64,000 nt of DNA. It comes from Mariniphaga sp. (GTDB lineage: Bacteria; Bacteroidota; Bacteroidia; Bacteroidales; Prolixibacteraceae). The notes beneath the pieces were generated by a model that saw only the letters and a list, made by a program, of their open reading frames with translations, was not told the DNA's origin and ran no database searches. Below, piece by piece: positions 1 through 8,949 of the stretch. Location: NCBI GenBank assembly GCA_024636975.1, contig JAGXGA010000023.1, forward strand, positions 62,001 through 126,000. Reading direction: 5' to 3'. The position numbers and the translations under genes were made by a program. Within the stretch, counting starts at the first letter, position 1; every line of letters begins with the position of its first letter.

Positions 1-79
1 AAAAATTGATTCCATTTTTTTACAGGAGCATACGCCGGCTGAACTGGACAGATTTAAAATAAAGCAATTTGGAGATTAA
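1..79 (+). CDS. C-terminal tail of an upstream gene (partial)
   Basis: The frame running from base 2 to the TAA at 77-79 is open from the window edge and encodes about 25 residues ending in ...LDRFKIKQFGD. It stops two bases before the ATG of the first sulfatase, the tight spacing expected inside an operon. The fragment is too short to assign to a family. Confidence 0.5.
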   Translation, partial: KIDSIFLQEHTPAELDRFKIKQFGD

Positions 80-81
80 GT

Positions 82-1620
82 ATGAAAAAAAATATGATTC
101 TTTTACCGGCATCTTTGCTGATATTTTCAGCGTTTCTAAATCAGCAAAAACAAGAAAATCCACAAAAACCCAATATTATAATTATATACACCGACGATCA
201 GGGTTATGGCGATGCCGGAGCGTATGGCGCCACCGAGTTAAAGACACCAAACATCGATAAACTTGCGGAAGGCGGGGTTCGATTTACAACAGGTTATGCC
301 TCATCGGCTACCTGCACTCCCAGCCGGTATGCACTTTTAACGGGTGAGTATCCCTGGCGAAATCAAGACGCACGAATTTTGCCCGGGTCAGCACCGTTGA
401 TTATCGACACAGCAAAAATGACCATACCAAAAATGCTGAAAGAACAGGGATACCACACTGGGATTGTGGGGAAATGGCACCTGGGATTAGGCCTTGGCGA
501 TGTGGATTGGAACAAGCGTGTATCTCCTGGTCCTAATGAAGTGGGGTTTGATTACTCGTTCATTATGGCAGCCACTCAGGACCGCACGCCCACTGTTTAT
601 CTCGAAGATGGTTATGTGGTGGGCCTCGAACACGATGACCCGCTAATGGTGAGTTACGAAGGGAATTTTGAAGGTGAACCAACCGGTCTCGGCAACCCGG
701 AATTGTGCAAAATGATGTGGCATCACGGCCATAATAGTTCTATTCATAACGGAATTCCAAGAATTGGTTATCAAAAGGGAGGTAAATCTGCATTATGGGT
801 GGATGAGGATATGGCCGATGATTTTCTAAAAAAAGCACAGCAATATATCAGGAAACAAAAAGACAATCCTTTCTTTCTGTATTATGCTTTGCAGCAACCA
901 CATGTTCCACGAACACCCCACCCGCGTTTTGTGGGTTCATCGGGTATGGGCCCACGGGGCGATGTACTTGTGGAGGCCGACTGGTGCGTGGGGCAAGTGA
1001 TGAAAACGCTTGAAGAGAATGGACTGCTCGAAAATACGCTCATCATTTTCTCCAGCGACAATGGTCCGGTATTGAATGACGGGTATTACGATGATGCCGT
1101 TGAAAAACTGGGCAACCATAAACCATGGGGTTCGCTGCGTGGAGGAAAATACAGTCTGTTTGAGGCAGGCACCCGTGTACCATTTATCACTTACTGGAAA
1201 GGAAAAATTGAGCCTACCGTTTCTGACGCTATGGTGTCGCAACTCGACTTATTCTCATCGCTGGCACAACTGGTTGGCAGTGAAAAACGGGGACCCGACA
1301 GCGAAGAATTACTTGATGTGTTTATGGCTAAAAGCAACCAGGGCAGAGAGGAACTCATCATTGAAGCCACCTCCAGAACAGCTCTGCGCAAAGGCGACTG
1401 GGCGCTTATTCCACCCTACAATGGGCCGGCGAAAAATGAAATGGTAAATATCGAATTAGGTAATTCAACAGACTTCCAGCTTTATAATCTCAGTGAAGAT
1501 TTGGGTCAGCAAAAAAATCTGGCAACTGAAAAACCTGACAAACTAAAAGAGATGATAAATACCTTTGAACAGGTGAGAGGGAAAAATTTCGGAAATATTG
1601 AGCAACTTGAATTGAAATAA
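82..1620 (+). CDS. S1-family sulfatase
   Basis: Secreted or periplasmic sulfatase of the alkaline-phosphatase superfamily, expected to hydrolyse a sulfate ester on a glycan. The 512-residue protein starts with a short hydrophobic export signal. The metal-binding start of the fold, NIIIIYTDDQGYGD, is at residues 31-44. The FGly-forming motif C-T-P-S-R is at 78-82, so Cys78 should be converted to formylglycine. The GKWHLG motif and the later SSDNGP metal site are also present, and length is normal. It closely resembles the sulfatase at 40840 (shared GPNxxGFDYSFI segment), so the two are paralogues. It is the first complete gene of a forward cluster and is followed 11 bases later by the PhoD-like gene. 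The exact substrate is unknown. Confidence 0.93.
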   Translation: MKKNMILLPASLLIFSAFLNQQKQENPQKPNIIIIYTDDQGYGDAGAYGATELKTPNIDKLAEGGVRFTTGYASSATCTPSRYALLTGEYPWRNQDARILPGSAPLIIDTAKMTIPKMLKEQGYHTGIVGKWHLGLGLGDVDWNKRVSPGPNEVGFDYSFIMAATQDRTPTVYLEDGYVVGLEHDDPLMVSYEGNFEGEPTGLGNPELCKMMWHHGHNSSIHNGIPRIGYQKGGKSALWVDEDMADDFLKKAQQYIRKQKDNPFFLYYALQQPHVPRTPHPRFVGSSGMGPRGDVLVEADWCVGQVMKTLEENGLLENTLIIFSSDNGPVLNDGYYDDAVEKLGNHKPWGSLRGGKYSLFEAGTRVPFITYWKGKIEPTVSDAMVSQLDLFSSLAQLVGSEKRGPDSEELLDVFMAKSNQGREELIIEATSRTALRKGDWALIPPYNGPAKNEMVNIELGNSTDFQLYNLSEDLGQQKNLATEKPDKLKEMINTFEQVRGKNFGNIEQLELK

Positions 1621-1631
1621 AAAAAGATATC

Positions 1632-3509
1632 ATGGTTAAGAAAAAATATACAATTATTGTAGTATTAATTTTGGTTTTGAATTTCTTTGGAAATGCTCAA
1701 AAACCCAGTGGGGAAAATTGGTTAGATATCGATAATGTTCCGGATGAAGATGCAATTTGCTTTGCGCTTTATACAGTAAATAACAATATACTGAAATTGA
1801 CCGCGCAGCTTTATCCGCTCCAGAAAGATGTAGACAGGATTGTAAAACTGCAAATTCAAAAAGAAGGGCAATGGAAAACCATTGCTGCAACTTTAGTGAG
1901 CGAGGAGTCGTATGGTTGGCCACAGGAAGACGAAAAACAGTGGACAGCCCATTTTAGAATTGAAGAATGGGACAGCTCACAAGATTACCGTTACCGGGTC
2001 CTTGCTGCCGGGGAAAAAGCAACATACGAAGGACTGGTAAGAAAAGATCCTGTGGAAAAAGAAGAAATTGTGGTTGCCGGATTTACAGGGAATGGCAATT
2101 ACGATCGCCGGCTGAAACCAGATATCATTAAAAACATAAAAGCCCAGGATCCGGATTTATTATTTTTCTCGGGCGATCAGTCTTATGATCACGAGCAGCA
2201 TCTGCAAGCCTGGCTGTTATTCGGTCAGCAATTTGGTGAGATTATTAAGGACCGCCCCACCGTTTGCCTCCCTGACGACCACGACATTGGTCAGGGTAAT
2301 GTATGGGGTGAAGCGGGAATTAAAGCCAACAGTAACGCAGGCAATGACGGTGGTTATTATTACTCCGCGCAATATGTGAACTCAGTACAAAATGCACAAA
2401 CTTGGCATCTGCCGGATGGTTATGACCCTACTCCGGTTGAGCGGGGAATTGGCGTTTATTATACCTCATTGAAAATTGGAAAAATCGATTTTGCTATTCT
2501 GGAGGATCGGAAATTCAAAACAGGGCCAAAAGGATTGATTCCTCCAATGGGACCCCGTCCTGACCATATAACGGATCCAGAATATGATTATATGACGGTT
2601 GATTTACCGGAAGGAATAATTTTGGGCGACAGGCAACTCCGGTTTCTCGATGAATGGGGGCAGGAATGGCAAGGAATCAATATGAAAGTGGCGCTTTCTC
2701 AAACGATTTTTGCAAATGCAGCCCACCGGCACGGAAAGTATGACTATACGCTTTTTGCCGATATGGATTCCAATGGATGGCCGCAATCTGCAAGAAACAG
2801 AGCACTGGAATCCATGCGGAAATTCTTCGGATTCCATATTGCCGGCGATCAACACCTGGCAACAGTAATCCATCATGGGATTAATCAATATCGGGATGCG
2901 GGTTTTTCTTTTTGTGTTCCTTCCATTGTCAATTATTATAACAGATGGTGGACCCCTCTGAAAGAACCCGATGGAAAACCTGTTCCGGGGTCACTTGATG
3001 GCTTAGGAGATTATTACGATGGATTTCATAATAAGGTAACTATGTATGCTTATGCCAACCCGAGTGAAAAAAGGAAAAATAAATGGGGAGGTGAATGGGG
3101 TGAACGGGCAGCCGGTTATGGTCTGGTTCGTTTGAATGTTAAAACCCGCGATATTAAAATGGAATGCTGGCCCCGGGGGGTAGATGTAACAACAGCAGAT
3201 GCCGAACAATATGAAGGCTGGCCGATAACAATCAATCAAATGGATAATTACGGACGCGAGGCCATCGCTTATTTGCCTGAAATTAAAGTATCAGGAATGG
3301 AAAACCCGGTAGTACAGGTTATTTATGAACCAACAGAGGAAATAGTTTATACCGTAAGATTTCAGGGAAGCCAGTTTCAACCGAAAGTTTTCAAAGAAGG
3401 AACTTATACAGTTAAAATCGGTGAACAGCCCAATAACTTGAAAACATTTTACGGTATCAATGCCCAGGAAGATGAAAAAATCGATAAAGTATTAAATATT
3501 GATTTCTGA
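1632..3509 (+). CDS. PhoD-like metallophosphatase
   Basis: Exported metallophosphoesterase related to the alkaline phosphatase PhoD family, which cleaves phosphate mono- or diesters outside the cytoplasm. The 625-residue product has an N-terminal signal peptide (hydrophobic stretch to about residue 22). Metal-ligand motifs of the family are visible: FSGDQSYDH near residue 180, LPDDHD near 214 and AGDQH near 405. The region before residue 140 looks like the beta-sandwich domain that precedes the catalytic domain in PhoD proteins. It sits 11 bases behind a sulfatase, so the two are probably co-transcribed. That placement suggests removal of a phosphate-type substituent from the same glycan, or an activity not yet assigned to the family. 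Confidence 0.8.
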   Translation: MVKKKYTIIVVLILVLNFFGNAQKPSGENWLDIDNVPDEDAICFALYTVNNNILKLTAQLYPLQKDVDRIVKLQIQKEGQWKTIAATLVSEESYGWPQEDEKQWTAHFRIEEWDSSQDYRYRVLAAGEKATYEGLVRKDPVEKEEIVVAGFTGNGNYDRRLKPDIIKNIKAQDPDLLFFSGDQSYDHEQHLQAWLLFGQQFGEIIKDRPTVCLPDDHDIGQGNVWGEAGIKANSNAGNDGGYYYSAQYVNSVQNAQTWHLPDGYDPTPVERGIGVYYTSLKIGKIDFAILEDRKFKTGPKGLIPPMGPRPDHITDPEYDYMTVDLPEGIILGDRQLRFLDEWGQEWQGINMKVALSQTIFANAAHRHGKYDYTLFADMDSNGWPQSARNRALESMRKFFGFHIAGDQHLATVIHHGINQYRDAGFSFCVPSIVNYYNRWWTPLKEPDGKPVPGSLDGLGDYYDGFHNKVTMYAYANPSEKRKNKWGGEWGERAAGYGLVRLNVKTRDIKMECWPRGVDVTTADAEQYEGWPITINQMDNYGREAIAYLPEIKVSGMENPVVQVIYEPTEEIVYTVRFQGSQFQPKVFKEGTYTVKIGEQPNNLKTFYGINAQEDEKIDKVLNIDF

Positions 3510-3718
3510 TATCCAATAAACTTCTACTAATTATGACAAGATGCCAATCATGAAAAAATTATATATTACCGAATGTAGTAAAGTTGGGCCTACACAGCTC
3601 CGGGAGTTGTAGATCACACCTATTCGGATCCATTCGGTTGCCAGCCGATAAGATAACAAACACCAGGAAGAGAAAAGATCTGAATTTATTTAAATAGTTT
3701 CATTTCAACTCAATAGTT

Positions 3719-5764
3719 ATGAGCAAAATAAAAAATATCGGGTTAATTGCCATCACACTGATTTCTTTTATGAAATTATCGGCACAGCAAAAAACATCGG
3801 ATCAAAAATTGCCGAATATCATATTCATCCTTACCGATGACCTGGGATACGGCGATATTGGAGTTTTCTTTCAGAACCAAAGAAAATTGGAAGGAAAACC
3901 TTATCACCAAACTCCTCAGCTTGATAAAATGGCCCGGGAAGGTATGATGCTGACGCGGCATTATGTTCCTGCTCCGGTATGTGCACCCTCCCGGGCATCA
4001 TTGCTTTTAGGTGTACACCAGGGACATGCCGAAGTAAGAAACAACCAGTTCGACAAAGCGTTGCCCGACAATCATAATATGGCTACTGTTTTAAAGGAAG
4101 CTGGTTATGCCACAGCTATTGTGGGCAAATACGGATTGCAAGGGACAGAGGGAAACAGTCCTGGTACATGGGAAGCTTATCCCACTAAACGAGGATTCGA
4201 TTATTTTTTTGGGTATGTAAGGCACCGTGATGGCCATAATCATTATCCGGCCCACGAAGCGCCGGAACGTCCGCCAGTAGAACTGTATTCGGGAACAGAA
4301 GAAATATCTGACCAGCTAAATGGTTGCTACACCACTGATTTGTTTACAGCAATGGCAAAAAAATGGATAACCGAACATCGGAATAATCATGCCGGCCAGC
4401 CATTTTTTATGTACCTCGCTTACAACACACCACATGCCGGTCTGCAGGTGGCCTCCACACCTTATCCTTCAGGTGGAGGATTAAATGGTGGCGTAAAATG
4501 GTTAGGCAAAACTGGTAAATATATTAATACCGTAACTGATACCATCGATAATTACATTCATCCGGATTATAACCATTCAGACTGGCCGGATGTGCAAAAA
4601 CGGACAGCCAGTATGATCCGGAGAATTGATGATGGTATTGGGGATGTTCTGCAATTACTGGATGACCTGGGAATAAATGAAGAAACGGTGGTAATTTTCA
4701 CTTCCGACAATGGCCCACATCATGAATCATACGGATATGGCGATTACACGCCTACCTTTTTTGACAGTTACGGACCGCTCGATGGTACAAAACGGGATAC
4801 CTGGGAAGGGGGGATCAGGGTACCAACCATTGTCAGATGGCCAAATCAGGTGCCGGAAGACAGCCAAAACGATACCCCCTCCGCATTTTACGACTGGCTG
4901 CCAACCTTTGCTCAACTTGCACATGTGCCTGCCCCTGCTGTAACTGACGGGGTTTCGCTTCTTCCTCTTTTAACAGGTAAAGGCTCCGGCCGGCAAGGAA
5001 AAGTATATGTTGAATATACGGTTAACGGCGAAACACCTTCCTATGAAGCATTCCATGAATCGCATAAAGGACAAAAGCGCGGGGAAATGCAGGTACTTTT
5101 TCTGGATGGCTATAAGGGAATCAGGTACAATATTTCATCAGCAGATGATGATTTTCGGATTTACGATACCCGAAAAGATCCAGGAGAGGAAAACAACCTG
5201 GCAGGCAGCAACATATATTATAAGGACCTGCAAAAAAAGTTAAAAAGAAATGTGCTACAGTTACGTCGCCCTAATTTAACCGCTCCCCGCCCCTACGATT
5301 CAGTTCCTGTTCCGTCAGTACCAGTGGAGGGTAAATTGAAAAACGGACTCCGCTATCAGTTGTTTAATGTCACCACCCCCTGGGTGCCCGATGTTTCATC
5401 TCTCCGGCATAAAGCCGATCGGAAAGGCACTGTAGAGGGAGTAAATACAGCAGTTGGAAAAGAGACAGAAAACATGGTAATTGCATATGAAGGATATTTG
5501 TCTGTTCCCGCGACAGGTGAATATACTTTTCATTTCAAAACAAACGGAGGTGCCATACTGCGTCTTCATGATGCAACAATAATTGATGCAGATAAAGGCT
5601 ATAAACCTGGAACGGCTATACAATCAACTGCCTTACTCGAAGAAGGGTATCATCCTTTTAAATTAGTTTTCAAAAGTGGAACAGATTCAGAACCAGATAT
5701 CCGGTTAACATGGTCAGGTTCCAATTTCCAGGAAAAAATAATGAATCAACATTTTTTTTATTAA
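3719..5764 (+). CDS. S1-family sulfatase with C-terminal PA14-like domain
   Basis: Exported sulfatase of 681 residues. A signal peptide ends at about residue 22 (LSAQQ). The catalytic core contains ILTDDLGYGD from about residue 37 and the formylglycine motif C-A-P-S-R with Cys88. The later metal motif TSDNGPHH and a GGIRVP segment are typical of arylsulfatase A-like enzymes. In the usual GKWHLG position this protein has GKYGLQ, so the residue that normally lies at Trp-His is altered. After about residue 530 a further 150 residues (YEGYLSVPATGEYTFHF, ending DIRLTWSG) resemble a PA14-type beta-barrel, a fold often used to bind carbohydrate. The preceding 209 bases carry no recognisable gene. 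The domain fusion suggests the enzyme docks on its polysaccharide while desulfating it. Confidence 0.9.
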   Translation: MSKIKNIGLIAITLISFMKLSAQQKTSDQKLPNIIFILTDDLGYGDIGVFFQNQRKLEGKPYHQTPQLDKMAREGMMLTRHYVPAPVCAPSRASLLLGVHQGHAEVRNNQFDKALPDNHNMATVLKEAGYATAIVGKYGLQGTEGNSPGTWEAYPTKRGFDYFFGYVRHRDGHNHYPAHEAPERPPVELYSGTEEISDQLNGCYTTDLFTAMAKKWITEHRNNHAGQPFFMYLAYNTPHAGLQVASTPYPSGGGLNGGVKWLGKTGKYINTVTDTIDNYIHPDYNHSDWPDVQKRTASMIRRIDDGIGDVLQLLDDLGINEETVVIFTSDNGPHHESYGYGDYTPTFFDSYGPLDGTKRDTWEGGIRVPTIVRWPNQVPEDSQNDTPSAFYDWLPTFAQLAHVPAPAVTDGVSLLPLLTGKGSGRQGKVYVEYTVNGETPSYEAFHESHKGQKRGEMQVLFLDGYKGIRYNISSADDDFRIYDTRKDPGEENNLAGSNIYYKDLQKKLKRNVLQLRRPNLTAPRPYDSVPVPSVPVEGKLKNGLRYQLFNVTTPWVPDVSSLRHKADRKGTVEGVNTAVGKETENMVIAYEGYLSVPATGEYTFHFKTNGGAILRLHDATIIDADKGYKPGTAIQSTALLEEGYHPFKLVFKSGTDSEPDIRLTWSGSNFQEKIMNQHFFY

Positions 5765-5844
5765 TAGGAAGATACAAGACAGGTAGACACGAGTAGCAAG
5801 ACAATATTTGAATTCATAATGTTATTCTCAGTCCTGATACTCAT

Positions 5845-5886
5845 AATCTTGATACTTGATACTAACAATCTTGATACCTGATACTA
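5845..5886. repeat. Two direct copies of a 20-nt GATAC-rich unit, period 22
   Basis: Copies at 5845-5864 and 5867-5886 differ at one base. Each contains CTTGATAC followed by TGATACTA. A partial third copy lies just upstream near 5834, and a related GATACAAGAC stretch occurs at about 5770. The repeat fills the 150-base gap between two sulfatase genes. No protein or promoter role is evident. Confidence 0.55.
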
Positions 5887-5914
5887 TTTTTGTATTTTAC
5901 GCAAAATCTTACAT

Positions 5915-7444
5915 ATGAATCCAATTAAAATATACTATTCCCTCCCTTTAATATGCACATTATTCGCTTGTACAGGCAGTCAGGGAACTAATGAAACAAA
6001 TAAAGTGGAGCTCCCGAACATTGTTCTGTTCATGGGAGATGATCATGGGTGGGATGAGGTCGGTTACAACGGACACCCTTTTGTAAAAACACCTGTTCTG
6101 GATGAAATGGCAGCCAATGGTTTACGTTTCGACCGGTTCTATGCCGCGCATCCAACCTGTTCGCCCACGCGGGGCAGCTTGTTAACAGGGAGGCACCCAA
6201 ACCGATACGGCACTTTCACTCCAAACTGGTCAATTCGACCGGAAGAAATTACAATTGCCCAACTGCTGAAAGAAGCCGGATATGCAACTGCTCATTTTGG
6301 AAAATGGCACGTTGGACCGGTCAAAGAAGAATCACCTACAAGTCCGGGAGCCATGGGTTTTGATGAATGGCTTTCGCACGATAATTTTTTTGAAATGGAC
6401 CCTGTGCTTTCCAGAAACGGCGAAGCTCCGCGAAAATTAGAAGGGGAAGGTTCGGAAGTAATTGTTGATGAAACGTTAAGGTTCATACAGAATTCACAGA
6501 CTCAGAACAAACCTTTCCTTGCGGTGGTTTGGTTTGGCTCTCCCCATGAACCCTACAGCGGATTACCCGAAGACCTGGCTCTGTATGATAACCTTCCGGA
6601 CAGTCTGGCAAATAAAAAAGTTAGGTTGACCTCAAATGAAACAGGTGAACAGGTAACCCGTTCACTCCGCGATGTATTGCAGGAACGCTATGCGGAGATA
6701 ACAGCAATGGACAGGGCGATTGGTAACCTAAGAACCTTTCTTGAAGAGAACAACCTGAAAGAAAATACCCTGGTGATGTATTGCGGCGACAATGGTACTC
6801 CTGCCGATGCAGCTCGTACAGAGATGACACTCATGGGGCAAAAAGGAGACCTGTATGAAGGAGGTATCCGTGTTCCGGGTGTTCTGGAGTGGCCTGCAGT
6901 CATAAACGAGCCGGCAGCCACTTCTGTTGTTTCGGTCACCAGTGATATTCTTCCCACTTTGGCAGAAATAACGGGCCGGCCCTTGCCAAAAAGGCCTATA
7001 GATGGAATCAGCCTGGTCCCGTTTTTTAATGACTTCTCTAAACAGCGAACTGAACCAGTCTTTTTCTGGCAGTTTGAACCGGAAAAAGTATTCGATGAAG
7101 ATGCAAAGCCATACATCGCCCCGGAACTGCAGGAAGGTACCACTCCCCTCGCAAAAATAATGGCAGGGAAATTCACCCGCAGTTTTCGAAATTATAAATA
7201 CAACCAGATTTTAGAAAATGACTTTGGAGGTGTGAGGGCCATTATGAAAGATCAGTATAAACTAATATTGGAAGGACAATCGCCCAATAGTCAGGGGTTT
7301 GAATTGTACAATATCCATAACGATCCGGGAGAAGAGAAAAATCTAACCGAAGAATATCCTGAGTTGGTGAAGGAGATGCAGGCTGAATTGCGCCAATGGC
7401 AGGAATCGGTGTTAAACAGTTTAACTGGTACCGATTACAAATAA
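5915..7444 (+). CDS. S1-family sulfatase lipoprotein
   Basis: Sulfatase of 509 residues that carries a lipoprotein signal: the hydrophobic start ends in LFAC with Cys19, so it is probably membrane-anchored, perhaps on the outer membrane. Catalytic features are NIVLFMGDDHGWDE (about 35-48), the formylglycine motif C-S-P-T-R with Cys82, GKWHVG, and the CGDNGT metal segment. The GGIRVPG and late ELYNIHNDPGE motifs are typical of the family. It is the third sulfatase in the cluster and clearly diverged from the other two, so it may act on a different sulfate position. The next gene begins 135 bases downstream. Confidence 0.92.
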   Translation: MNPIKIYYSLPLICTLFACTGSQGTNETNKVELPNIVLFMGDDHGWDEVGYNGHPFVKTPVLDEMAANGLRFDRFYAAHPTCSPTRGSLLTGRHPNRYGTFTPNWSIRPEEITIAQLLKEAGYATAHFGKWHVGPVKEESPTSPGAMGFDEWLSHDNFFEMDPVLSRNGEAPRKLEGEGSEVIVDETLRFIQNSQTQNKPFLAVVWFGSPHEPYSGLPEDLALYDNLPDSLANKKVRLTSNETGEQVTRSLRDVLQERYAEITAMDRAIGNLRTFLEENNLKENTLVMYCGDNGTPADAARTEMTLMGQKGDLYEGGIRVPGVLEWPAVINEPAATSVVSVTSDILPTLAEITGRPLPKRPIDGISLVPFFNDFSKQRTEPVFFWQFEPEKVFDEDAKPYIAPELQEGTTPLAKIMAGKFTRSFRNYKYNQILENDFGGVRAIMKDQYKLILEGQSPNSQGFELYNIHNDPGEEKNLTEEYPELVKEMQAELRQWQESVLNSLTGTDYK

Positions 7445-7579
7445 TGTCAATTCATTTGGTCCGGATCAGGAATCCTAATTTATCGCTGTCAGGATCGGTT
7501 AAATTAATTATATTACCTGTAAATTGAAGAGGTAAAATTCTTCTTTTAAAAGCAGATTATTCTAAATTGCAATTATTTT

Positions 7580-8842
7580 ATGACATCAAAAGATCGTTTC
7601 GATTTAACAGTAAATCACAGGCAACCAGATAGTCTGGTTGTTGATTTTGGATCAACTTCCGTTACCGGCATTCATGTGCTTGCTGTTGAAAACCTCAGAA
7701 AACACTATGGTCTGGAACAAAGACCTATTCGTGTTACCGACCCGTACCAGATGCTTGGCATGGTGGATGACGAACTTGCCGGAATAATTGGCATTGATGC
7801 GATTGGGGCAAAAGGAAAGAACAATTCATTTGGTTTTTATAATCATGAACCACTGAAAGAATTCATTACTCCCTGGGGACAAACAGTGCTGGTGCCGGAA
7901 GGTTTTAATACAACAGAAAATGAAAATGGGGATGTACTGATGCATCCAAAAGGTGATATCTCAATTGGACCATCGGGCCGTATGCCCAAAACCGGGTATT
8001 TCTTTGATGCCATAATTCGCCAGCAACCAATCGACGAAGAGAAACTGGACCCTGATGACAACCTGGAAGAATATGGCCTTGTTTCAGCAAATGATCTTGA
8101 GTACTGGCAAAAAACCACCCAGATGGCCCGGGCAACGGGGAAAGCCGTAGTGGCAGGATTAGGTGGCACTGCCCTGGGGGATATTGCCCATATTCCCGGA
8201 ATCAAGCTGAAAGAACCGAAAGGAATCCGCGATATCTCCGAATGGTACATGAGCATTTTGATGCGTCCGGACTATATAAAAGCAATTTTTGACAGGCAGA
8301 CCGAAATTGCACTCGAGAATTTCAGCCGGCTTCACAAAGTAATTGGCGAAAATATAGATGCCGTCTACATTTGCGGGACTGACTTCGGCACACAGGAATC
8401 AACTTTTTGTTCGCCGGAACAATTCGATGATTTATGGTTGCCTTATTACCGTAAAATAAACGATTGGGTTCATGCACACACTAAATGGAAAACATTTAAA
8501 CATTCATGTGGTGCTGTGGAACCTTTCATGTCGCGGTTTATTGCAGCCGGTTTCGATATCATCAATCCGGTGCAGGTGAATGCCAAAGGAATGGATCCGG
8601 TACATCTGAAAAAAACTTATGGAAAAGACCTTGTGTTCTGGGGAGGTGGAATCGACACACAACACACACTGCCCTATTCAGCACCTGAAAAAGTAAGGGA
8701 AGAAGTGCTGCGGTTGTGCAATATTTTTGCAAAAGACGGAGGATTTGTATTCAACACTGTACATAATATCCAGGCAAACGTGCCGGTTAAGAACATCATA
8801 GCAATGATAGATGCAATAAAGGAATTTAACGGAAAAAATTAA
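7580..8842 (+). CDS. Uroporphyrinogen decarboxylase (URO-D/MtaA-like) family protein
   Basis: A 420-residue cytoplasmic protein with no signal peptide. It belongs to the URO-D fold family, which includes haem-pathway HemE and the zinc-dependent methyltransferases such as MtaA that move methyl groups to or from corrinoids. The motif KHSCGAVEPFMSRFI supplies an H-x-C pair typical of the methyltransferase branch. The C-terminal FWGGGIDTQHTLPY and FNTVHNIQANVP segments also match that branch. It is a poor fit to HemE: it is longer, and it sits beside sulfatases rather than haem genes. No corrinoid protein is visible nearby, so the methyl acceptor and substrate are unknown. A role in handling a methylated sugar is only an inference from context. 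Confidence 0.75.
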   Translation: MTSKDRFDLTVNHRQPDSLVVDFGSTSVTGIHVLAVENLRKHYGLEQRPIRVTDPYQMLGMVDDELAGIIGIDAIGAKGKNNSFGFYNHEPLKEFITPWGQTVLVPEGFNTTENENGDVLMHPKGDISIGPSGRMPKTGYFFDAIIRQQPIDEEKLDPDDNLEEYGLVSANDLEYWQKTTQMARATGKAVVAGLGGTALGDIAHIPGIKLKEPKGIRDISEWYMSILMRPDYIKAIFDRQTEIALENFSRLHKVIGENIDAVYICGTDFGTQESTFCSPEQFDDLWLPYYRKINDWVHAHTKWKTFKHSCGAVEPFMSRFIAAGFDIINPVQVNAKGMDPVHLKKTYGKDLVFWGGGIDTQHTLPYSAPEKVREEVLRLCNIFAKDGGFVFNTVHNIQANVPVKNIIAMIDAIKEFNGKN

Positions 8843-8949
8843 GCTCCGTATGGTTTATTAATGAGAAAAATTTAGCCAACAGAAATATTGTAATCATTGG
8901 CGGCACTACCGGGGCAGTTTTGAAGACCGGATGCTTGCTTAACACTACC

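Noticed and set aside
3550-3612. A 20-codon frame (MKKLYITECSK...) in the gap before the second sulfatase
   Set aside because: Too short, no recognised homologue, and no helix or motif to support a real peptide.
7580-8842. Assignment as HemE (haem-pathway uroporphyrinogen decarboxylase)
   Set aside because: It is longer than HemE, has an H-x-C zinc-type motif and lies in a sulfatase cluster; the methyltransferase branch of the fold fits better.
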